Source: Paradesertivirga sp966210515
GTDB lineage: Bacteria; Bacteroidota; Bacteroidia; Sphingobacteriales; Sphingobacteriaceae
Direction of reading: 5' to 3'
NCBI GenBank assembly: GCA_966210515.1
Contig: CBIHLM010000086.1
Location: forward strand, 1-15,945
DNA length: 15,945 nucleotides
A model generated the notes under the pieces. It was not told the DNA's origin and did not search any database. It worked only from the letters and a program-made list of their open reading frames with translations. Within the stretch, counting starts at the first letter, position 1. Each line of letters begins with the position of its first letter. Shown one piece after another: positions 1-9,048 of this stretch. Made by a program: the position numbers and the translations under genes.

Positions 1-187
1 GGGGATTCGTCCTTATTTTAAACCTTACACATAACGTATGATAAAAAATTTACTACCTCTCAATGCTACTATACGATTGTCTTTTGTATTAGACGGCGGG
101 CCGCGTATAGGATCCATGTATTCGTTTAGCCACGTATATTCTGGATAATAATCATCAATAAATACAATTTCAATTTTAATTAGTTAT
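1..187. other. Left-edge gap before the operon; possible tail of an upstream gene
   Basis: No gene is supported here. A + frame from base 2 reads GIRPYFKPYT and stops at 32-34, which could be the end of an upstream protein, but the other two + frames also stop within about 40 bases, so the true frame cannot be chosen. A 36-codon ATG frame at 38-148 resembles no family I know. The 153 bases between the stop at 34 and the ATG at 188 are AT-rich near the start codon and could hold a promoter. I looked for the Bacteroidota pattern (TTTG at -33, TAnnTTTG at -7) and found a TTTG at 83-86 but no matching -7 element. Confidence 0.25.
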
Positions 188-2506
188 ATGAAAAGATCAA
201 TACATGGCTTATTGGGTCTGTTAACTGTAGTCTTATTGTTTGCAAATTGTCGTAAAGCGGCATTTGAAGAATTCTATGAGAGGCCTGCCAATCTTGCGCC
301 GCCAATGTATGAGGTGTTGAAGAGTAAAGGTAACTTCAATACGATTTTGGCGGTTATCGATAAGTCTGGTTTCAGAACTGCCTTAGGCGCAGCCGGATAC
401 TGGACGTTTTTTGCTCCTAATGACGATGCCTTTAATAAGTACTTCAGTCAGAAAGGTATCACGCTGGAAAGCCTTACCGCAGAGGATGCCAGAAGGATTG
501 TGACTTACAATCTTATATACAATGCGTTTGATACTCTCCATATAGCGGATGCACAAACACCTACAGGCTGGAGTCCGAATATTGCATTTAAGCGACGGAC
601 TGCTTATTATGATGGTTATTATACAAATGCTGCGAAAGATTCTGTATTCCTTTCACAGAACAGAAACGGGTCGTTTGTTTTCGGAGATGACAACAATAAG
701 TATATCCCTTACTTCCATTCAAAATTCATGAATGCACAGGGATTAACCGCAAATGATTACACGTATTTTTTTCCTAATTCAACGTATACAGGCTTCAATG
801 TAGCAAGTGCCTCAGTGATTACACAAAATATACCAGCAGAAAATGGTATAATCCATGAAGTAAATGAAGTAGTTGAGCCTCTCCCTAACGTTGAACAAAT
901 GCTTTCTGCTGACGCGAATTACAGCGGTTTCAAAAGCATTTTTGAGCGCTTTAGGGTTCAATATCTGCGTGACGAAAATGCCACTCGCCGCTATAATACC
1001 ATGACAGGCCAAAACTTATCTGTTTACATCAAGTCGTATTCAAACCTTTTAGCTTATTCATTAAATAACGAGGCTTTTACCAGAATTGCCTCCGAGCATG
1101 AAGCTCAGACAGACGGTTATACCCTTATAGCACCAAATAATGCCGCCTTGAATAGTTATTTGAACAATGTTATATTAGAGTTTTATCCCTCTCTAGCGGA
1201 TTTGCCGGCAACCATTATAACAGATTTTCTGAATGCTCATATGTGGGTAGGTACTGTGTGGCCGAGTAAATTTTCTGCTACGGCTAACTTTTTGAACGAA
1301 AGACCGACACTGAATCCTGCGAGTGCAACTAGTGGAGGAAATATTGTACAATCTCAGTTTGGAAGTAACGGAATATTTTATGGGGCAAATAAAGTAAATG
1401 AAGCAAATGTTTTCAGTACGGTCTACGCAAGGGCTTATCTGGATCCGGCCTATTCTATTATGACCAGGTTGATTGACAGACAGGGAAGACTTTTGATCAC
1501 TAATCCAAATATGCCCTTCACTTTGTTCATGATTCCAGATACGAAACTAAGAGCTCTTGGCTACGATTACAATCAGTCGCTAAGTGATTTTACCTTTACT
1601 TCTGGTACCACTGTAACAAGAGGTGCCGGCGTAATAGCCGATATGCTAAGAATCCTTAATCTTCATATTTTACCTTTTAAGCAAAACGATCTTTCGGGAA
1701 ATGGTATTGGCGAGACTAATCAAGGTGAGTATATAAGATGGGATAATAATCGCGTGTATTCTGCGGCAACTATTGAAGGTAAATTCGGACTTAGAGTTGA
1801 TCCCACCAAGTCAAGAGATTACACTAATGGAACAGTCCACTTTTTGATTAGCGAAGATGCAACAAATGCCAACAGAACCCTCACGTTTTCTAACAGAAAG
1901 GTGGCGCAGGCAATCTTCGATTATGCAGGAACTGCAGCCGCCCCGGGGCCATATTTCGATTTTTATGAGTACTTAAGATTCTCTACTGCTTACGATAACT
2001 CAGCTGCAGAAATTGCGGGCTTACAACTGGGATCTAATTATACCGTACTGATTCCGACCCGGGATGCGCTGAAACGGGCTGTGGTAGACGGGTTTTTGCC
2101 AGGTACCACAACAGGCACTGGTTCTGCTAAGCAATGGGCCTCATTCACTTATAATCCCGCATCTACTACAGACAAGGATCTGGTGGCCAGATTTATAAAG
2201 TATCACATTTTGAAAGATATTGCAATTGCTGTAGACGGCCAAAAGGCAAGTTCGCCTGCATCTTTACCAACGCTGTTAACAAATTCTTTGGGTGCTGCGG
2301 TTCCTGTTTTAATCCAAAATACAGGGACGCGTACAGGTGCCACTTTAACCGCAACAGATGTCAACTTAAGTCCAGCTGCAAATGCAATTTCTCCCAAACC
2401 ATATACTGGAGGAGCGTCATATTCAGGCATTGCCCAAGGGAGCAATGTCCTCGGTAACCGTGCACTTATCCATCTTATAGATAAATATTTAAAGTACAAT
2501 TATTAA
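188..2506 (+). CDS. Four-domain FAS1 (fasciclin) surface lipoprotein, 772 aa
   Basis: Predicted outer-membrane lipoprotein built almost entirely of FAS1 domains, which usually mediate adhesion or ligand binding; no catalytic motif is visible. The N-terminus has a basic start, a hydrophobic segment and the lipobox FANC with Cys21, which fixes the start. Four FAS1 units can be read at about 38-232, 237-410, 411-557 and 585-769. Unit 1 has the hallmark FFAPNDDAF (74-82) and NGIIHEV (219-225); unit 2 has LIAPNNAAL (313-321) and NGIFYGANKV (394-403), where Tyr replaces the usual His; unit 3 has LFMIPDTKL (446-454) and NGTVHFL (547-553); unit 4 has VLIPTRDAL (620-628) and a closing LIHLIDKYL (760-768). 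The stop lies 14 bases before SusC-1, so the two are probably co-transcribed. The FAS1 and lipoprotein assignments are secure; the ligand is unknown. It could instead partner a SusCD pair lying to the left of the window. Confidence 0.9.
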   Translation: MKRSIHGLLGLLTVVLLFANCRKAAFEEFYERPANLAPPMYEVLKSKGNFNTILAVIDKSGFRTALGAAGYWTFFAPNDDAFNKYFSQKGITLESLTAEDARRIVTYNLIYNAFDTLHIADAQTPTGWSPNIAFKRRTAYYDGYYTNAAKDSVFLSQNRNGSFVFGDDNNKYIPYFHSKFMNAQGLTANDYTYFFPNSTYTGFNVASASVITQNIPAENGIIHEVNEVVEPLPNVEQMLSADANYSGFKSIFERFRVQYLRDENATRRYNTMTGQNLSVYIKSYSNLLAYSLNNEAFTRIASEHEAQTDGYTLIAPNNAALNSYLNNVILEFYPSLADLPATIITDFLNAHMWVGTVWPSKFSATANFLNERPTLNPASATSGGNIVQSQFGSNGIFYGANKVNEANVFSTVYARAYLDPAYSIMTRLIDRQGRLLITNPNMPFTLFMIPDTKLRALGYDYNQSLSDFTFTSGTTVTRGAGVIADMLRILNLHILPFKQNDLSGNGIGETNQGEYIRWDNNRVYSAATIEGKFGLRVDPTKSRDYTNGTVHFLISEDATNANRTLTFSNRKVAQAIFDYAGTAAAPGPYFDFYEYLRFSTAYDNSAAEIAGLQLGSNYTVLIPTRDALKRAVVDGFLPGTTTGTGSAKQWASFTYNPASTTDKDLVARFIKYHILKDIAIAVDGQKASSPASLPTLLTNSLGAAVPVLIQNTGTRTGATLTATDVNLSPAANAISPKPYTGGASYSGIAQGSNVLGNRALIHLIDKYLKYNY

Positions 2507-2520
2507 TTGCTAAGGGACTC

Positions 2521-5500
2521 ATGAAGAGATTTTTAACATACAGTTTTAGCCTGATAGTATTGTGCGTTTTCTCTGCATATTCTGTGCAGGCGCAGTCTAC
2601 GCAAAGAGTTTTAGTATCGGGAAAGGTCATCGATGCAAAGGATAAAGGGCCAGTCATAGGCGCATCTATTATCGAACAGGACCGGGATAAAAGAACAGTA
2701 TCTGCTGTTATTACAGATATTGAGGGGAATTTTGCTCTAAGAATCACTAATCCGGCCAACAAACTTGTCATAGTGTTTATTGGCTATGCTACAAGAACGT
2801 TTGATATCGGCAGCCGTACTCAGTTTGGCACTATCGCTTTGTCAAGCAGCAGCAATGAACTTGATGCAGTGATTGTTCAGGGACGACGACAGTCTGACAA
2901 TGGGACCGGGCTTAAAATAGATACCCGTGACCAGACTACAACAACGGTAACCATCAGTGCAAAGGATATAGAGAACCTTCAAGCCACAAGTATTGACCAG
3001 GCTGTTCAGGGCCGTCTTCCAGGTGTAGACATCGTGTCAAATTCAGGCGATCCGGGTGCTGGTATGTCTATACGGATTCGCGGTACTTCCACAATCAACG
3101 GGGATTCAAATCCTTTAATTGTTGTTGATGGAGTGCCGTATGAGACCTCCCTTCCTCCAACTTTCAATTTTTCTACTGCTGATCAAAATCAATACGCTGA
3201 TTTATTGTCTATTGCACCTTCAGACATTAAGGATATTTCAGTGTTGAAGGATGCTGCAGCCACAGCAGTTTGGGGCTCGCGGGCAGCGAACGGTGTTTTA
3301 ATTATTAATACAAAGCGTGGTGTTAAGGGAGCTCCTTCTATTTCTTATACCTTCAGAGGGTCTTTAACACAGCAGCCAAAATCCATCCCTCTTTTAACAG
3401 GTGACCAGTACTCTACCCTGATGCCTGAAATGGTGATGAATGTGAACGGTCTCCCTTTGAATACGTTTACGGTTAGAGAACTTGCTTATAATCCGCTTGA
3501 TGTCTATAATTATATGAACTATGGGCAGAATACCAATTGGATCGATGTAATATCCAGAGAAGGATACAACCTGGATAATAATCTATCTATTTCGGGAGGT
3601 GGTGAACGGGCTTCTTATTTTGCCTCAGTCGGTTACAATAACCAGGAGGGAACTACGATCGGTACAGGGTTTACGCGGATCAACACCCGCCTTAATCTGG
3701 ATTATAACGTTTCTGAAAAGATTCGTTTTTCCACGTCTTTTGCCTATACACGGAGTAATACCGACTACAATTTTGCCGAGGGTAACGAGAATGGGGCAGG
3801 ATCTAACGGAGTTCGTGCGCGGGCGCTTCTAAGGGCTCCGAATACAAGCGTTTACGAATATAATGAGTTGGGAGTTCTCACGCCAAATTACTTCTCTCCA
3901 GCCTCAAACATCCAGGGCGCTTATCCTGCAGCATTTAATCCTTTGGCAATGGCGGAAGGGGCTATCAATAATCTTGTTACAGACAGGGTGCGGCCACAGT
4001 TCAATCTGAGATTCCGTTTTTCCGATTTCTTTACTGCTTCACAGGACGTGGTTTTTGATATTACCAATGGAAAGCGCCGAATATTCGTCCCACAGATTGC
4101 AACCGGTCGTCCGTTTACTGAGAATATTGTGAATTTTGCGGGAGTAGACGATTACGATTCATACAATGTGTCAACAAAGACTGATTTTATTTTTAATCCC
4201 AGGTTAAGCGAAAATCATATACTAACGGGATTGATATCGCTTCAATCAAACAGTAATAAAGGGCTATCGATGGGACAAAGTGCTTCAAATAGTCCTTCTA
4301 TTTATCTTCAGCAACCGGGTTCGGCCGGTCGCGTTGCCGGCCTAAATGCAGGGATGGGTCAGTCCAGGTCAGTGGCTGCCCTGGTTAATGCACAATATAA
4401 ATACATGGATCGCTATATCCTTAATGTCGCTCTTCGTGGTGATGGCAGCTCTCGGTTTGGTCCGGAAACAAGGTATGGCCTGTTTCCTTCGATTTCTGCC
4501 CGCTACCGTTTGTCAGACGAACGCTTTATGAAGAAGTACTCTGGTTGGTTAGACGATTTTAGCTTTCGCGGAGGATATGGAGTAACAGGAAGAGCTCCCC
4601 GTTACGATTATTTGTATTTCAGTAATTATGTGGGATCAAATAACACTTACCTTGGAATGTCTGGGCTGGTACCCCAAAGTCTTCAGCTTAATAATCTCAA
4701 ATGGGAGGAAATTCATGGACTCGACGGTGGTTTTACCATGGTCATGTTCAAGAACCGTCTTAGTGCAGACTTTGGCTTCTACCGTAACCTTACAAAAGAC
4801 CTGTATATTGACAACCTTGGAATTCCTTCTACAAGCGGTTTTGGTTCTATTGACATAAATGAAGGTTCTCTTGAAAATAAGGGTTTGGAGCTTTTTATCA
4901 CCAGTACTCCTTACAAGTCCAAGAATATGGTAATAAACTTCAATTTGAACCTGGCAAACAATATTAATACTGTCAAGTCAATATCTCCGCTGTATGCTTT
5001 CCAGAGTGGAGATGTTACCCAGAACGGCCAGTATCTTACTTATCTTCAGACTAATAATCCTCTTGGATCTTTTTATGGATATAAGTTTAAAGGTGTTCAT
5101 TCAAGCCGTGAGTCCACTTATGCAACTGATGCCAACGGCAACAAAATCCTGAGCCCTGCCGGTTCTCCGGTACCGCTTACCTTTAATTACCCGCAGACTA
5201 ATTATGTCTTCCAGCCAGGGGATGCAATCTATGAAGATGTGAATCATGATGGCAATATAAACTTCCAGGATGTAGTATATCTGGGTAATGGCCAGCCTAA
5301 GCTTACCGGTGGTTTTGGTCCGGGTTTCACTTTTAAAGGGAAGTTTAGTTTGCAGTCTTTTTTCACATTCCGTCTTGGTGGCCAGATTATCAATAAAGCA
5401 GTCATGAATTCTACCAGAATGTATGATTACAGTAATCAGAGTACAGCTGTGCTAAGACGCTGGAGAAAAGAGGGTGATGAAACAGATATACCACGTGCTC

Positions 5501-5796
5501 TTTTCAGAAGCGGTTTCAACTGGCTGGGTTCAGATAGATATGTAGAAAACGGAGATTATTTAAGGTTAAACTCTATAACTGGAAGTTATACGTTTGACAA
5601 GGCATTTGCTAAAAGGATTCGTGCTAAAAATCTAGGGGTGTATTTTACAGCTCAAAACCTGGCAACGTTTACCAAATACAAAGGCCAGGATCCGGAAGTT
5701 GCTTCCAGAGGAGCGGGTATATTTTCTAAGCCAGAAGATAATGCCGAAACACCACCATTGCGTTTATTAACCCTTGGCCTTACAGCATCATTTTAG
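2521..5796 (+). CDS. SusC/RagA-family TonB-dependent outer-membrane transporter (SusC-1), 1091 aa
   Basis: Full-length SusC-type importer that moves ligand captured by its SusD lid across the outer membrane using TonB energy. A signal peptide with likely cleavage VQA|Q at 24/25 is followed by a carboxypeptidase-regulatory-like domain (about 29-108, with GKVIDA and DIEGNF), a TonB-box-like stretch ELDAVIVQG (113-121), the plug (about 140-268, with QGRLPGVDI, IRIRGTST, PLIVVDGVPY, SVLKDAAA and GSRAANGVLIINTKRG) and a beta-barrel to the end. The final residues LTLGLTASF end in Phe, as outer-membrane barrels usually do. An EF-hand-like loop DVNHDGNINFQD occupies 906-917. AAGGGA at 2512-2517, four bases before the ATG, is the only leader in the cluster that resembles a Shine-Dalgarno site. 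It pairs with SusD-1, 25 bases downstream. The family call is certain; the substrate is not visible. Confidence 0.97.
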   Translation: MKRFLTYSFSLIVLCVFSAYSVQAQSTQRVLVSGKVIDAKDKGPVIGASIIEQDRDKRTVSAVITDIEGNFALRITNPANKLVIVFIGYATRTFDIGSRTQFGTIALSSSSNELDAVIVQGRRQSDNGTGLKIDTRDQTTTTVTISAKDIENLQATSIDQAVQGRLPGVDIVSNSGDPGAGMSIRIRGTSTINGDSNPLIVVDGVPYETSLPPTFNFSTADQNQYADLLSIAPSDIKDISVLKDAAATAVWGSRAANGVLIINTKRGVKGAPSISYTFRGSLTQQPKSIPLLTGDQYSTLMPEMVMNVNGLPLNTFTVRELAYNPLDVYNYMNYGQNTNWIDVISREGYNLDNNLSISGGGERASYFASVGYNNQEGTTIGTGFTRINTRLNLDYNVSEKIRFSTSFAYTRSNTDYNFAEGNENGAGSNGVRARALLRAPNTSVYEYNELGVLTPNYFSPASNIQGAYPAAFNPLAMAEGAINNLVTDRVRPQFNLRFRFSDFFTASQDVVFDITNGKRRIFVPQIATGRPFTENIVNFAGVDDYDSYNVSTKTDFIFNPRLSENHILTGLISLQSNSNKGLSMGQSASNSPSIYLQQPGSAGRVAGLNAGMGQSRSVAALVNAQYKYMDRYILNVALRGDGSSRFGPETRYGLFPSISARYRLSDERFMKKYSGWLDDFSFRGGYGVTGRAPRYDYLYFSNYVGSNNTYLGMSGLVPQSLQLNNLKWEEIHGLDGGFTMVMFKNRLSADFGFYRNLTKDLYIDNLGIPSTSGFGSIDINEGSLENKGLELFITSTPYKSKNMVINFNLNLANNINTVKSISPLYAFQSGDVTQNGQYLTYLQTNNPLGSFYGYKFKGVHSSRESTYATDANGNKILSPAGSPVPLTFNYPQTNYVFQPGDAIYEDVNHDGNINFQDVVYLGNGQPKLTGGFGPGFTFKGKFSLQSFFTFRLGGQIINKAVMNSTRMYDYSNQSTAVLRRWRKEGDETDIPRALFRSGFNWLGSDRYVENGDYLRLNSITGSYTFDKAFAKRIRAKNLGVYFTAQNLATFTKYKGQDPEVASRGAGIFSKPEDNAETPPLRLLTLGLTASF

Positions 5797-5821
5797 TCAA
5801 TTACATCCTAAAAAATAGAAA

Positions 5822-7294
5822 ATGTTAAAACGTATTTTTTATAAGGCGATATTCTTAACCGTTGTTATTTCAAGTTTCAGTGCTTGTAATAAATATCTTG
5901 ATCTGCAGCCACCAAACGGGATCACTTCAAATAAATTCTGGAAGACTAAAGAAGACCTTCAAGGAGCAGTAATCGGAATCTATACCACAATGAGCGGGGG
6001 TGGACCTGTTTCAGCTGCCTTTATGTGGGGTGAATTGCGGGCAGACTTTTTAATTGCTACACCTTTTGCATCAAGGGCTGCAGTTGATGTGATGAGTCAC
6101 AACATCTTACCTACAAATGCACTTGCAGACTGGTCTCCGATTTATCGGGTAATTAACCTTTGTAATACTGTAATTGAACTAGGCCCCAAGGTAAAAGAAA
6201 TCGATGCGACGCTTACACAAACTCAGCTTGAGAATTATCTGGGAGAGGCTTATGCTATACGGGCGCTGATGTATTTTTACTTGGCCAGAACATTCGGCGA
6301 TGTTCCGCTGAAGTTAAAAGCTTCTATAACTGATGACGATATAGTTGATCTGGCAAAGAGCAACCAGCAGGAAGTGCTCAACCAAATACTTTCTGATCTA
6401 ACAATCGCGGAAAACTTTACTGCCGTGACGTACGGAAATGTCAATCACGATAAAGGCCGCATTACGAAATGGGCCGTAAATGCAATGCAGGCAGATGTAT
6501 ACTTGTGGATGGACAGATATGAGGACTGCATAGAGGCTTGTCAGAAAGTCCGTACATCCGGGAAGTTTACATTAGTGGAAGGGGATGACAATTGGTTCAG
6601 AAAGCTATATATCGAAGGTAACTCTGTTGAAAGCATATTTGAAATTCAGTATGAAACAGAACCAACAAACCGGAACACGGCGATATTTAACTTGTTAAAT
6701 GCAGCTAATAAGTCCTTCCTGGGCAATACGGCTATGCTGGAAACTTTCTATACCACAGATCTAATTGATCCCGATAATAAGGACATAAGGGGTGAGGGAG
6801 TAGCAATCAATTCAGCAGACGGGATTGTGTACAAATATTTCGTCACAAATGTTGATCAGATGGATCGTAACTGGATTTATTATAGATATGCCGATATTTT
6901 ACTAATGCAGGCTGAGGCATATGCTAATTCAGGAAGAGGACAAGCAGCTCTGGATATCATTGAGGTTATACGAGCCCGTGCTAATGCATTACCCGGCTCG
7001 GCGCTGTTGGTTGGACCTACAGATGTGAATGGCATCACTAATTATTTAGTAGCGGAGAGAGCAAGAGAGTTTGCATATGAAGGGAAACGCTGGTTTGACC
7101 TGCTTCGTAACGCAAAACGCAATGATTTTGAGCGTATAGATATCTTGCAAGATGCAGCTGTAAGGAGTGTTCCGGCAGTGTCTTTAGAGGCAGCAATTGC
7201 AAAGATGCAGGACGAAAACAGTTTATATCTGCCCATTTATTTTACAGAAATTCAGCGAAATAAGAAGCTGGTTCAGAATCCATATTATAAATAA
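5822..7294 (+). CDS. SusD/RagB-family nutrient-binding lipoprotein (SusD-1), 490 aa
   Basis: Surface lipoprotein that forms the hinged lid over SusC-1 and helps bind the imported ligand. The lipobox FSAC places the lipidated Cys at 22, followed by the family-typical NKYLDLQPP. The SusD signature GEAYAIRALMYFYLARTF followed by GDVPL covers 141-163, a TPR-like helical segment lies at about 215-245, and a second helical segment YYRYADILLMQAEAYANSG sits at about 358-376. The late family motif FAYEGKRWFDLLR is at 417-429. The last 22 residues (469-490), from YLPIYFTEIQRN to the Gln-Asn-Pro-Tyr end, are the standard SusD tail, so the gene looks intact. Its leader is A-rich with no clear Shine-Dalgarno site. 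Length is normal for the family. Ligand specificity cannot be read from the sequence. Confidence 0.97.
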   Translation: MLKRIFYKAIFLTVVISSFSACNKYLDLQPPNGITSNKFWKTKEDLQGAVIGIYTTMSGGGPVSAAFMWGELRADFLIATPFASRAAVDVMSHNILPTNALADWSPIYRVINLCNTVIELGPKVKEIDATLTQTQLENYLGEAYAIRALMYFYLARTFGDVPLKLKASITDDDIVDLAKSNQQEVLNQILSDLTIAENFTAVTYGNVNHDKGRITKWAVNAMQADVYLWMDRYEDCIEACQKVRTSGKFTLVEGDDNWFRKLYIEGNSVESIFEIQYETEPTNRNTAIFNLLNAANKSFLGNTAMLETFYTTDLIDPDNKDIRGEGVAINSADGIVYKYFVTNVDQMDRNWIYYRYADILLMQAEAYANSGRGQAALDIIEVIRARANALPGSALLVGPTDVNGITNYLVAERAREFAYEGKRWFDLLRNAKRNDFERIDILQDAAVRSVPAVSLEAAIAKMQDENSLYLPIYFTEIQRNKKLVQNPYYK

Positions 7295-7311
7295 CCAATC
7301 ATAGACGAATT

Positions 7312-9024
7312 ATGGAAAAGATAATAAACAAATTTTCAGTAAGCATCTTATTAGCTTCTGTCCTTATGGGATTGTTTATAAGCAGTTGCAAGAGGGGTGA
7401 GTTGGTGTATACCACAACAGATGTAAAAAATATTTATAGTCATGTCAGCGAAACAGAAGACTTCTCTATGTTCCGTCAGATTATCGACAAGGCGGGTTAC
7501 GCAAGTTTCCTAAATACGTATGGCACCTATACGATGTTTGTAACTAACAATGCCGGAGTTTCTGCCTACCTGACGAGTAAAGGCTTATCGGGTGTCGATC
7601 AAATTGATGAAAATCTTGCAAAAAAAATCATTGCAATCAGCCTTATATCAGGTGATACTATTACTACGAATTTATTCACCGACGGAAAAGTTCGTAGTCC
7701 GACAACTGCGGGGCAATATCTTATTACCGGGGTTACACCGGGTACAAGTGGTTCTTTAATCACGATTAATAAGCAGGCTAATCTTGTAAAAGGTAACGTC
7801 AGAGTGGGTAACGGGATAATTCATATAGTAGACAATTTGCTTGTTCCCGCCGAACTCACTATCGCTCAAACCATAGCTACTAACCCTGAATATTCTATTT
7901 TCAGAGCTGCATTATATGCAACCGGTTTTTATGATAGTTTAAACGTTGTACCTGCCGATAATCAAAATGCCAGTCGTAAATATTTAACGCTGATTGCACA
8001 AAATAACAGTGTGTTTCAGCAAATCGGAATCACTGATTCTATAAGTCTTATCAACAGATATTCTACAAAAAATGATCCAAAAAATCATGCTGATAGTTTG
8101 TGGCTATTTGTGGCGAATCGTATATGGCCCGAGTTGTCATATGTGTCTGACATAGCAGGGTCTACTCTACATACCACACTGGCACCAGATCAGCAAACAA
8201 CAAGTAAGTTGATAGGTCGTCAGCTGCGTTTGAATTACGATTTGATAGATGGCGTTCAGGAAGAGGGTCAGGAAATATTAAGGCCTTCAAGTGACGTTTC
8301 AGCAACGAATGGTGTTATTCACTCTGTAGATAAAAGCTACACAATTATTATTCGTTTTCCTAGACCCGTTTATTTTGACTTGGCCGACCAGCCCGAAATT
8401 AAAAGGACACCTGGCTTGTATAAATTTCCTAACAGGAGCTTTACATTTCAGCGTGGTACTCTTTCGTTAGTTGGCTTAGAAGGATGTAATTGCACATCAA
8501 ATTTTCTGGAATACAAAACTGATTTGCAGAACCCGGTAAATTTCTATTTCAACAATGACTGGGTACATTTCGGTACACGGTTTAGAACAGGAGGAAATGC
8601 TTTAAATACAAGTGCAGTTAACTTTACCACTCCGGTTATTATAGCGGGTGTTTATAAGGTTTGGATCGATTATAAAAGAGAGAATCAGAATTTCCCTATT
8701 CTGGCATTTTTCGATGGAGAACTTCTTCCAAATACATTTAACGTGAACGATGGATTTCTAACTGGCGAAACGGAGGCTCAGGCTCTGATACGTGGTTTCA
8801 AAAGTTACTCGGAGTCGCCGGCTGCAGATGGCAATGGTCACATAGGTCGGTTATTAGGTACAGTAAACGTTACAAAGACCGGCCGTCATATCTTTAGAAT
8901 TCAGTCGACCGCGTGTACAGGGTGCGCCGCACAGCTTAACATGTTAGATGCCGTAGAGTTCAGGCCGATTGATATGCCGAGCCAGATTTATCCAAAATTA
9001 ACCCGTACTGGTATAATGCCTTAA
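7312..9024 (+). CDS. Two-FAS1 lipoprotein with C-terminal jelly-roll-like domain and paired cysteines, 570 aa
   Basis: Predicted surface lipoprotein, likely an accessory ligand-binding or adhesive partner of the SusCD complexes. The lipobox FISSC gives Cys26. FAS1 unit 1 spans about 38-180, with YTMFVTNNAGV (73-83) and NGIIHIVDNLL (167-177). FAS1 unit 2 spans about 181-345, is more divergent, and has LTLIAQNNSVF (225-235) and NGVIHSVDKSY (333-343). Residues from about 350 to 570 form a beta-rich module resembling a galactose-binding-like (CBM6-type) sandwich: GVYKVWIDYKR (446-456), FFDGE (466-470), LGTVNVTKTGRHIFRI (515-530) and a last strand LDAVEFRPI (545-553). This fold call is my pattern inference. 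The module carries GCNC (Cys392, Cys394) and CTGC (Cys535, Cys538). The gene begins 17 bases after SusD-1 and ends 24 bases before the next FAS1 gene. Confidence 0.88.
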   Translation: MEKIINKFSVSILLASVLMGLFISSCKRGELVYTTTDVKNIYSHVSETEDFSMFRQIIDKAGYASFLNTYGTYTMFVTNNAGVSAYLTSKGLSGVDQIDENLAKKIIAISLISGDTITTNLFTDGKVRSPTTAGQYLITGVTPGTSGSLITINKQANLVKGNVRVGNGIIHIVDNLLVPAELTIAQTIATNPEYSIFRAALYATGFYDSLNVVPADNQNASRKYLTLIAQNNSVFQQIGITDSISLINRYSTKNDPKNHADSLWLFVANRIWPELSYVSDIAGSTLHTTLAPDQQTTSKLIGRQLRLNYDLIDGVQEEGQEILRPSSDVSATNGVIHSVDKSYTIIIRFPRPVYFDLADQPEIKRTPGLYKFPNRSFTFQRGTLSLVGLEGCNCTSNFLEYKTDLQNPVNFYFNNDWVHFGTRFRTGGNALNTSAVNFTTPVIIAGVYKVWIDYKRENQNFPILAFFDGELLPNTFNVNDGFLTGETEAQALIRGFKSYSESPAADGNGHIGRLLGTVNVTKTGRHIFRIQSTACTGCAAQLNMLDAVEFRPIDMPSQIYPKLTRTGIMP

Positions 9025-9048
9025 ATTACACAGTAAATAACAAGAGAA

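Noticed and set aside
83..110. Possible Bacteroidota promoter starting with TTTG at 83-86
   Set aside because: At the proper spacing the sequence is TATAGGAT, which lacks the TTTG half of the -7 element.
38..148. Small 36-codon frame starting at the ATG at 38
   Set aside because: It has no recognisable family, no leader evidence, and a length expected by chance.
2203..2771. Two 98-codon minus-strand frames
   Set aside because: They are antisense to strongly supported FAS1 and SusC coding sequence, and their translations look like no known family.
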